The notes beneath the pieces were generated by a model that was given only the letters and a program-made list of their open reading frames with translations, searched no databases and was not told the origin of the DNA. Shown in pieces: positions 52,530 through 58,770 of a DNA stretch of 58,770 bases. Position 1 is the first letter of the stretch. Every line of letters starts with the position of its first letter. The translations under genes and the position numbers were made by a program. The stretch covers positions 1 to 58,770 of the forward strand of contig JAAFIM010000005.1 in the NCBI GenBank assembly GCA_013297745.1, in the 5' to 3' direction. The stretch comes from Chitinophagales bacterium (GTDB taxonomy: Bacteria; Bacteroidota; Bacteroidia; Chitinophagales; Saprospiraceae).

Positions 52530-52970
52530 CAGTAACTTTGCTTTATTTTAACGATGCGTTGGAAATTTATCAAAATAATAAATTGCTGCTAACAATTTTT
52601 GATAGGAATTTTTACGAGTTGGCTATTTTAAAATTTACTTCCGATTTGGATGCGCAGCAGATAAATACAGAATTTTACGATTTGGACTATTTAGTTTGCA
52701 GGTGAAAACCCTTTATGTTAATGCCAAAACTCGCCCCCACAAGCCATTTTTTACCTATAGTTGTAAAAATTATGATGGGTCAGTTTTAGCTATTTTTCTA
52801 AAAATCAAAATTTAGATGAAAAACTACTCGCACAGGAACTCAATGCTGTGAATTGGTATGAATTGGGTTTTGTATGCGATGGGCGTTATCTTTTTTCACA
52901 AAAAAGTTTAGAAAATACAATGCTACCCGCGAACTTTGAGCAATACGCCTACAGTCAAGAACTTTTTTAG
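52526..52970 (+). pseudogene. Decayed gene after the HrgA-like gene, two frameshifts
   Basis: ATG at 52526 overlaps the previous stop by 4 bp and reads MTVTLLYFNDALEIYQNNKL... to a stop at 52703-52705. The adjacent frame starting at 52702 continues KTLYVNAKTRPHKPFF TYSC. After about 52785 the third frame carries SKNQNLDEKLLAQELNAVN and on to QYAYSQELF, stopping at 52970. Joined, the pieces give about 147 residues of normal composition. No protein family was recognised. Two shifts in 450 bp point to loss of function; sequencing errors are possible. From 52971 to 53086 nothing is seen. Confidence 0.65.
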
Positions 52971-53086
52971 AGTACTTTTTGCATCTCAACGGCAACTATT
53001 TAAAACAAAAAAGTAGTTATTTGCCCCATTTTGTTAAAAAAAAGCGGAATTAGGTTAAAATAAGCCTTTTATGTGTTAAAAGTTTG

Positions 53087-53095
53087 TATATTTGC
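53087..53095 (+). promoter_or_regulatory. -7 box for the aspartoacylase-like gene
   Basis: TATATTTGC fits TAnnTTTG and precedes the ATG at 53167 by 71 nt. Confidence 0.4.
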
Positions 53096-53166
53096 GTTAC
53101 GATTTGATAACATTGGGTTAAAGTACTTGATTTGTAGATATTTTTCTAACCAAAAAACGGTAAAAA

Positions 53167-54159
53167 ATGGCACTAAACAGAATCATCGGCGAGCGCGAGG
53201 GGCAATTACACGGCACTTTATTTGTCATTTTTGGGCAAATGCACGGCAACGAGCCAGCAGGCACGATAGCAGCAGAGTTATTATTTGCAGCTATTGATAA
53301 AGAATATGAAACAAATCCTAAGTTTATTTTTAGGGGCAAAATAGTGGCAATGCGGGGCAATACGCGCGCGGCTGCTATCAAAGCGAGATATATTGATAGA
53401 GATTTGAACCGTTTTTGGTCGCCCGAAAACGTAGCACACGCAGAAAGTAATATAGAAACTGAATTGTATTCAGAAGATTTGGAAATGCGGGAAATAGTGG
53501 CAGAAATGCGCCGTTATATCGCCGACTATAAGCCTACAGATGTGGTGGTTTTGGATTTGCACACGACCACAGCCCACGGGGGAATTTTTAGCATACCGGC
53601 ACAGAACGAAACCTCTCGGACTTTAGCTTTAGGTATGTACGCGCCTGTAATTCACGGTTTTATCAAAAACTTGGGGGGAACTTCTCTACACTATTTCAAA
53701 ACGGAAAATTTTGGGATAAAAACCACCGCCGTTTGTTTTGAATCTGGCCAACACGACAGCCCAGAGTCGCCCAAATTGGCTTTGTCAGCGATTATCAACT
53801 GTTTTAGAGCTTTGGGCGGGTTTGCGGATAGCGATGTGGAAATCCGCCACGATATTTTGTTGCAAGAGCGCGCCCAAGACTTGCCAAGAGAAGCGCGGTT
53901 GGTTTATACCCATTCTATAGCCCCAGAAGATGAGTTTAGAATGAGAACCGACCATATTTTTCAAAATTTTGACCTGATAGAAAAGGGAGAAATTATCGCT
54001 TATGATAAAAACGGGGCGGTTTTAGCCCCTATGAGCGGGTTGATTTTGATGCCTTTATACCAAAAATTGGGCAGTGATGGTTTTTTTATCATTCAAGAGA
54101 TAGAAACTAAACTACATTTTAAAGAATGGAAAGCTATAGAAAAGAGTTTGTTTGTGTGA
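53167..54159 (+). CDS. Aspartoacylase/succinylglutamate desuccinylase-family zinc hydrolase
   Basis: This is a zinc-dependent carboxypeptidase-like hydrolase (M14 fold) of 330 residues. The zinc ligands are H26 and E29 in GQMHGNEPAG; the third is the His in VVLDLHTTTAHGG. DLNRFW is the substrate-binding Arg motif. CFESGQHDSPES precedes the catalytic Glu region. Members deacylate N-acyl amino acids or process related amides. The C-terminal beta domain has a biotinyl-like shape (GEIIAYDKNGAVLAPMSG). The substrate is unknown. Confidence 0.88.
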   Translation: MALNRIIGEREGQLHGTLFVIFGQMHGNEPAGTIAAELLFAAIDKEYETNPKFIFRGKIVAMRGNTRAAAIKARYIDRDLNRFWSPENVAHAESNIETELYSEDLEMREIVAEMRRYIADYKPTDVVVLDLHTTTAHGGIFSIPAQNETSRTLALGMYAPVIHGFIKNLGGTSLHYFKTENFGIKTTAVCFESGQHDSPESPKLALSAIINCFRALGGFADSDVEIRHDILLQERAQDLPREARLVYTHSIAPEDEFRMRTDHIFQNFDLIEKGEIIAYDKNGAVLAPMSGLILMPLYQKLGSDGFFIIQEIETKLHFKEWKAIEKSLFV

Positions 54160-54217
54160 AAATATGCATTAAAAACTATATTTCTGAAGCAAATCTCGCT
54201 TATTTTATCCATAAATA

Positions 54218-54598
54218 ATGAAAACATTAATTTTTGCCCTATTGGCAACAGCTCAAACACTTTGGGCGCAACCTAATTTTAGCCCTGTAGCTCAAGCGTT
54301 GAAACAAGCCAATACTAGCCTTTTGGCTGCGTATTGGGACGAACAAGTAGAGCTAACTATAGCGGAAAAGGATGGATTTTATCCTCCAACTCAAGCCAGT
54401 GAGCAATTGGGTCAATTTTTCAAACAAAATAAGCCAACGGATTGTCAAGTGCTACACAATGGCACATCCAAGGACAAAAGTTCACATTATTATATTTCTA
54501 CCTTATCGGCAGGGGGCAGAAAATTTCGTGTCTATGTATTGTTTAAGCAAAAAAATGAAAAATATCTTATCCAAGAGATGCGGATAGAGGCAGATTAG
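54218..54598 (+). CDS. DUF4783-like secreted protein
   Basis: The 126-residue protein has a signal peptide (residues 1-17, ending LWAQ). The mature part (NFSPVAQALKQANTSLLAAYWDEQVELTI to KQKNEKYLIQEMRIE) matches the cystatin/NTF2-like DUF4783 pattern common in Bacteroidota. The function is unknown. It lies between two secreted or hydrolytic genes. Confidence 0.8.
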   Translation: MKTLIFALLATAQTLWAQPNFSPVAQALKQANTSLLAAYWDEQVELTIAEKDGFYPPTQASEQLGQFFKQNKPTDCQVLHNGTSKDKSSHYYISTLSAGGRKFRVYVLFKQKNEKYLIQEMRIEAD

Positions 54599-54652
54599 TT
54601 TTTTTTGAGGCGGTTGCGAGGTTGATTATTCCACTACAAAATGTGTTTTTAT

Positions 54653-57091
54653 ATGAAAAAATTATTATTTTTTTCGCTATTATTGTTATCTTTTAGCACA
54701 CAAGCCCAAATTTGGCGTCCTCATTACCAAAATGGGATAAAAAACAGCCAAAAAGCTGCCCCAGTTGAAAAATACTCGCGGGTGCGGGTGGATTTGCAAG
54801 GACATACTATAGCAGAAGTTAAGGCTTTGGGCTTGGAATGTGACCACGGGCATTATCGCCCACACCAGTTTTGGGAATCTGATATTTCGGCTACGGATTT
54901 ACAGATATTGCAAAATAGCGGTTTTGGCTGTCAAGTGTTGATAGAAGATGTTAGCGCGCATTATGTGTTACAAAATCAAACCCATCAACCCAAAAGCTTA
55001 TTAAGTACAGATTGTGATAATGGTTTGGATATTAATGCGCCTGCTGGTTTTAGTTTAGGCAGTATGGCGGGCTATTTTACTTACAACGAGCTAATGGCGC
55101 AGTTGGATAGTATGGCGGTGCGTTATCCCAATTTGATTTCTACCCGACAAGCTATAGACGCCAGCACACCCACCCACGAGGGGAGATTGCTGCAATGGGT
55201 GCGTATTTCGGACAACCCCAGCCAAAACGAGAATGAGCCAGAAGCACTTTATACCTCTTTGCACCACGCCCGCGAGCCTCTATCTGCTTCTCAATTGATA
55301 TTTTTTATGTGGTATGTGTTGGAAAATTATCAAAATGACCCAGAAATTCGCTATTTGGTGAATAATACCGAGTTATATTTTGTGCCCTGTGTCAATCCCG
55401 ACGGTTATGTTTATAACAACAACAATTCACCAAATGGCGGTGGTATGTGGCGCAAAAATCGTCGTCCCAATGCTGGGGGAAGTTTTGGGGTGGATTTGAA
55501 TCGCAATTATGGTTATGCTTTCGCTTTTGACAATACAGGCTCTTCGCCCAATGCCAATTCTGATACATATAGAGGAACAGCAGCATTTTCCGAACCAGAA
55601 ACTCGTAACATCAAGTTTTTTTGCGAACAACACGACTTCAAATTATCTCTAAATTATCACAGTTATGGTAATTTATTGGTTTATCCTTGGGCGCATAATA
55701 GCGCACCTACTCCCGATTCTACCTATTTTTTGGAATATGCGGCGTTTATGACCAAAGAAAACCGTTATGAGGTAGGTTCTAATATGAGCACGGTGGGTTA
55801 CAATACCAACGGCGACGCAGATGATTGGTTTTATGGAGAACAAGGCACTAAGAATAAAATTTTATCTATGACTCCAGAAGCGGGTAGCAATCAATTTGGA
55901 TTTTATCCGCCTTCATCAGAAATTGTTAATTTGTGTAAAAAATTAGTACATCAAAACTTGGCTTTGCCCCGTTTGTTGCTAAATTATGCACAATTACGCA
56001 CTTTGCCCAGCCCAGTTTGGACAGGTTTGAATAATCGGGTAGATTATTCTATCAAAAAATTGGGTATGGGTACTCAGCCTTTTACCGTGCGTTTGTTGCC
56101 TATATCCAATAATATATCTTCAGTCGGGGCAGATAACGTGCATAATTTAGCCCAATTTCAATCCCAAAATGCTAATATAGCGGTTAATTTGAAATCCACC
56201 ACCCAACAGGGCGAAACGGTAGAATTATTGATAGAATTGGATAACGGAACGGTTGTGCAGCGCGATACTATCCGCCACAGTTTGGGAACTATAGCAAGTG
56301 TATTTGTGGATAGTGCCAATTCTATGAGTAGTTGGGCTAATTTAGGTTCTAATTCGTTTTGGGGTATTACTTCAGCCGCTTATTACTCTCCAAGCACTTG
56401 CATTACAGATTCTCGCACAGGCAATTATGCTAATAGCGTAACTTCTGAATTGGTGCTAACCCAGCAGGTTGATTTGTCTAATGCGGTAGATGCCAAAATA
56501 GCTTTTTGGGCAAAATGGGCAATAGAAAATGATTATGATTATGTGCAAGTTATGGCTTCTTCGGACGGGGTTAATTTTAGCCCGCTTTGTGGCAACTATA
56601 CCAATTTAGGTACAGCTGACCAGGATGAAAATCAGCCGCTTTTTGATGGCGAACAGTTGGGTTGGGTGCGGGAAGAAATGTCGCTCAACGATTTTGTAGG
56701 TTTCGGTAATGTAAGTATAAAAATTCGCTTGGTGGCTGATAATTGGGTTAATGCAGACGGTTTTTATTTGGATGATGTGGAAATACGCCTTATGGAAACC
56801 TCGCCTATAGCCGTGCAAAAAAATCCTGTACAAGCCAATCTACTTGCAGCAGCCCAACCAAATCCTGCCAAATATAGCGTATTTATTCCTTTTAATCAAG
56901 AGATGAGTAGCGAAAAAGCCAATTTGATTTTTTATAATGCCTTGGGGCAGGTTGTTTATAACCAAACTGTGGCACAAAATGCTACAGGTGCGGTGGTAGA
57001 GTTAGAAAATTGGGCAGAGGGGGTTTATTATTATCAACTACAAACCAATAATAGTGCTACTCTATTACAAAAATTGGTAGTGCAGCGTTAA
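54653..57091 (+). CDS. Secreted M14 zinc carboxypeptidase with type IX-style C-terminal domain
   Basis: The 812-residue protein is predicted to be exported and passed to the type IX secretion system. The signal peptide is residues 1-18 (ending STQAQ). The M14 domain spans about 140-440, with zinc motif HHAREPLSASQ (His, Glu) and the Arg motif VDLNRNYGYAF. The third ligand is in SLNYHSYGN and the catalytic Glu in SMTPEAGS. A beta-sandwich/jelly-roll region follows, then a ~75-residue C-terminal sorting-like domain (AAAQPNPAKYS ... YNALGQVVYN ... GVYYYQL). The start is at the second ATG (54653), where the signal peptide begins. Confidence 0.9.
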   Translation: MKKLLFFSLLLLSFSTQAQIWRPHYQNGIKNSQKAAPVEKYSRVRVDLQGHTIAEVKALGLECDHGHYRPHQFWESDISATDLQILQNSGFGCQVLIEDVSAHYVLQNQTHQPKSLLSTDCDNGLDINAPAGFSLGSMAGYFTYNELMAQLDSMAVRYPNLISTRQAIDASTPTHEGRLLQWVRISDNPSQNENEPEALYTSLHHAREPLSASQLIFFMWYVLENYQNDPEIRYLVNNTELYFVPCVNPDGYVYNNNNSPNGGGMWRKNRRPNAGGSFGVDLNRNYGYAFAFDNTGSSPNANSDTYRGTAAFSEPETRNIKFFCEQHDFKLSLNYHSYGNLLVYPWAHNSAPTPDSTYFLEYAAFMTKENRYEVGSNMSTVGYNTNGDADDWFYGEQGTKNKILSMTPEAGSNQFGFYPPSSEIVNLCKKLVHQNLALPRLLLNYAQLRTLPSPVWTGLNNRVDYSIKKLGMGTQPFTVRLLPISNNISSVGADNVHNLAQFQSQNANIAVNLKSTTQQGETVELLIELDNGTVVQRDTIRHSLGTIASVFVDSANSMSSWANLGSNSFWGITSAAYYSPSTCITDSRTGNYANSVTSELVLTQQVDLSNAVDAKIAFWAKWAIENDYDYVQVMASSDGVNFSPLCGNYTNLGTADQDENQPLFDGEQLGWVREEMSLNDFVGFGNVSIKIRLVADNWVNADGFYLDDVEIRLMETSPIAVQKNPVQANLLAAAQPNPAKYSVFIPFNQEMSSEKANLIFYNALGQVVYNQTVAQNATGAVVELENWAEGVYYYQLQTNNSATLLQKLVVQR

Positions 57092-57110
57092 TATGTGCTA
57101 ATATCCATAA

Positions 57111-57146
57111 AAAAAAGCCTTTCCGTTATTTGGAAAGGCTTTTTTT
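57111..57146 (+). terminator. Terminator after the carboxypeptidase
   Basis: aaaaaagcctttcc pairs with ggaaaggcttttttt around loop gttattt. It may also serve the convergent gene at 57165. Confidence 0.88.
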
Positions 57147-57164
57147 GTTTTTATTTTTTTGTTT

Positions 57165-57731
57165 TTATATAAAATGCATCTCGTGCAACCAACTCAAGGT
57201 AGAAAAATCGCTGCTAAATATAAATTTTTCTTCTTCAATAAAGCGCTCTGTCTGGCGGCTGAGGCTAAGTATAAATCCATTTTCAGATTTGTACCAACGT
57301 AATTTATCGGTGGCTTTGCCATTTTCTGCTTGGTTGAGCACATCCAACAACCAACTGCAATTGCAACGGCTAGAGCTTTCAAATTGGTGATTGTGGATGC
57401 TGTGTTCGCCCAACACCGCGCTAAAAGCTTCAGTACTGCTGCCATTTACGGGTTGGTCTCCATAATGAAACTGTCCAACATAATGGAATTTATAAGCGGC
57501 TAATTTGGCGCCTATGAGTTCGTGCGCAAAATCAACTTTGGCGAAAGTAAGCGGATTAACTGACTCTGACCATTGGAGGCTTAATGCTGCGCTGGGCAAA
57601 TCAGCTTCGATGCTTAATTGGGCGTTGGCGCTGTCTTGGCATTTTTGTAAAGCTTGGCTTACATCAAAACTGCCCGTAGATAGGACTTTACCAGCCAATA
57701 AGTGCTGGGAGTTGAGAAATAATTGTTGCAT
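57165..57731 (-). CDS. Protein of unknown function
   Basis: I do not recognise this 188-residue protein. It has no signal peptide. It shows alternating hydrophobic pattern suggestive of beta strands (LSIEADLPSAALSLQW, YKFHYVGQFHYG) and two Cys (RCNCSW). A TATCTTTGC box 31 nt upstream supports expression. Its neighbours give no hint about function. Confidence 0.65.
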   Translation of the reverse strand: MQQLFLNSQHLLAGKVLSTGSFDVSQALQKCQDSANAQLSIEADLPSAALSLQWSESVNPLTFAKVDFAHELIGAKLAAYKFHYVGQFHYGDQPVNGSSTEAFSAVLGEHSIHNHQFESSSRCNCSWLLDVLNQAENGKATDKLRWYKSENGFILSLSRQTERFIEEEKFIFSSDFSTLSWLHEMHFI

Positions 57732-57762
57732 ATTTAATTAATTTGGTTGTTAAAACTTTGCG

Positions 57763-57771
57763 GCAAAGATA
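57763..57771 (-). promoter_or_regulatory. -7 box for the 57165-57731 gene
   Basis: TATCTTTGC on the minus strand fits TAnnTTTG, 31 nt before the ATG. Confidence 0.5.
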
Positions 57772-57832
57772 ATGAATAAAATTCAAACCTACAAATTTAT
57801 TTTTAAAATGAGCCTGTTTATCTGTTTTTAAG

Positions 57833-57870
57833 CAAAAAAAAACCAAACCCACCTGTCGGCAAATTTGGTT
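57833..57870 (-). terminator. Terminator after the lipoprotein gene
   Basis: On the minus strand, aaccaaa and tttggtt pair around a 16-nt loop, followed by eight or more T. It lies 67 bp beyond the stop of the 57938 gene. Confidence 0.65.
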
Positions 57871-57937
57871 ACGTAGATATGAAAACTATCTGGCTATCTT
57901 AAAAATTACTTCAATTATGCTTTTGTTGTAAAAGAAC

Positions 57938-58504
57938 TTAGTCTTTTTTGATTTGTACGGTGCGAGCCAACTCTTTGCCTTCGCCGTCTTTCAAACGAAC
58001 TACATATTCGCCATCATTTAGCGAATTTACGTTGATGGCTTTATAGTTGCTGCCTTCGGTCAATAGAATTTGGCTATTGGCTGCCATTTGGAAACCTTCT
58101 TCATCGTACATTTCCATAGTCAAGTTTTGGCTTGAATTGGATTCTATAGAGAATAAAAATATACCGTCTTGTACGGGTTCGTCAGAGATAGACAACTTAA
58201 CTCCAGTCAATTCGGCTGCGGTATTTTCAGCTGCTTGCATAGCTTGGAATATATTTTTGATGGCTTGAGCATCATCTTGAGCTTGGTTTTGTTGGGCTTT
58301 TGCCACCACGATTTGTTGAGCTTTTGCCAAGTCAAATGTAGCTGTATTTATACTAAATTTGTCGGCTTTTGCCATACCAGCGCGTACTTTTTTGAAATCC
58401 CCTTTTACATCTACAAGAGTAGCTGCTGCTGGAGTTTGGTTGCAAGCGATTATGGTGCTGAAAGCGAAAGCTGAAAGGACAGCGTATTGGAATATCTTTC
58501 TCAT
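57938..58504 (-). CDS. Lipoprotein of unknown function
   Basis: The 188-residue protein has a lipoprotein signal (FAFSTIIACNQTP, Cys at about 21). A helical Ala/Gln-rich middle (FDLAKAQQIVVAKAQQNQAQ) follows. A beta-rich C-terminal part (FLFSIESNSSQNLTMEMYDEEGFQM ... GEYVVRLKDGEGKELARTVQIKKD) resembles Ig-like or sorting-type repeats, but is not long enough to call a type IX domain. The specific family is not recognised. Confidence 0.75.
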   Translation of the reverse strand: MRKIFQYAVLSAFAFSTIIACNQTPAAATLVDVKGDFKKVRAGMAKADKFSINTATFDLAKAQQIVVAKAQQNQAQDDAQAIKNIFQAMQAAENTAAELTGVKLSISDEPVQDGIFLFSIESNSSQNLTMEMYDEEGFQMAANSQILLTEGSNYKAINVNSLNDGEYVVRLKDGEGKELARTVQIKKD

Positions 58505-58740
58505 AATTATTGGGAGAGTTGAAATGAGTAATAAATTTGTTATGATTTCCCTTTTATGGCGGAATGGGCATAAATGTTACCGCAATTTGTATTTTTTTTC
58601 AAAAAAAGTATAATTTTTTTCAAAAAAGGTTAAAAATAGCCTAAAACTGCCCTTTTTTAGCATCAAAACCTAACTTTTTGCAAAAAACTCCGTTTATTTA
58701 CCAAAATTTTTAAAATTCTAAAACCAATTCCCCCAACGCT

Positions 58741-58770
58741 ATGAGCGACAAAAAAAATCCCAACCAGCCC
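58741..58770 (+). CDS. First ten codons of a gene cut by the right edge
   Basis: ATG at 58741 reads MSDKKNPNQP to the window end. The start follows an AT-rich stretch and a spaced G-poor leader. The short charged N-terminus would fit FtsH of Bacteroidota, but ten residues cannot decide. Confidence 0.4.
   Translation, partial: MSDKKNPNQP

Overview
The window looks like a chromosomal segment of a low-GC member of the Bacteroidota. Five things point there: repeated TAnnTTTG(C) boxes upstream of genes, in three cases with a TTTG box 19 bp further up; a secreted carboxypeptidase with a type IX secretion style C-terminal tail; a carboxypeptidase-regulatory-domain outer-membrane barrel protein; a DUF4783-like protein; and NtrC-type regulators with a GxFTSA loop. 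Most of the window is ordinary housekeeping sequence, but the spaces between genes are unusually rich in repeats. No CRISPR array, rRNA or prophage was seen.

Layout. 0-2 kb: a subtilisin-family protease cut by the left edge, then a leucine-rich-repeat (LRR) protein. 2.4-4.3 kb: ruvB and rnc. 4.6-7.1 kb: a TlpA-type thioredoxin, a DUF559 nuclease-like protein and a phospholipase-D/WG-repeat fusion, separated by self-complementary repeat arrays. 7.3-10.1 kb: grpE and dnaJ with an SDR oxidoreductase gene between them. 10.2-10.5 kb: a tRNA-Pro(GGG)/tRNA-Val(GAC) operon. 10.6-11.6 kb: a lipoprotein gene broken by a small inverted-repeat element and a frameshift. 11.7-14.8 kb: a secreted esterase, an SGNH-like protein and an MBOAT acyltransferase. 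14.9-17.5 kb: hemD, a GNAT acetyltransferase and recA. 17.5-22.3 kb: a Ca2+/Na+ exchanger, a DUF255/YyaL-type protein and a DUF457/YdjM-type membrane protein. 22.6-29.4 kb: recG, pfkA, a sodium:solute symporter, a CoA-binding protein and an NtrC-like regulator without its DNA-binding domain. 29.6-34.5 kb: the outer-membrane protein, an unknown protein and recO. 34.9-39 kb: a GT61 glycosyltransferase, an ElaA-like acetyltransferase, glyA and a GNAT protein.

39-46.8 kb is the most accessory-looking block. It holds a small membrane protein, two tandem papain-like peptidases with DUF4384-like tails, three tandem secreted LRR proteins, a cytoplasmic LRR protein and an AhpD-like protein. 47-53 kb: sbcD, a second degenerate inverted-repeat element, a GT87-like membrane glycosyltransferase, glpD, a HARE-HTH/PD-(D/E)XK protein of HrgA type and a decayed partner gene. 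53-58.8 kb: an aspartoacylase-family hydrolase, the DUF4783 protein, the M14 carboxypeptidase, two unknown proteins and the first codons of one more gene.

Five recombination or repair genes (ruvB, recA, recG, recO, sbcD) are scattered here without forming an operon. The most unusual content is intergenic: (i) a 262-bp terminal-inverted-repeat element inside a signal peptide, whose removal restores the frame; (ii) a 42-bp sequence found twice, 34 kb apart, with 41/42 identity, each time inside the loop of a GGGG/CCCC-type palindrome; (iii) three intergenic arrays whose left and right halves are reverse complements; and (iv) perfect-period tandem arrays of 21, 24, 42 and 46 bp. All product calls come from reading the sequence by eye, with no database search.
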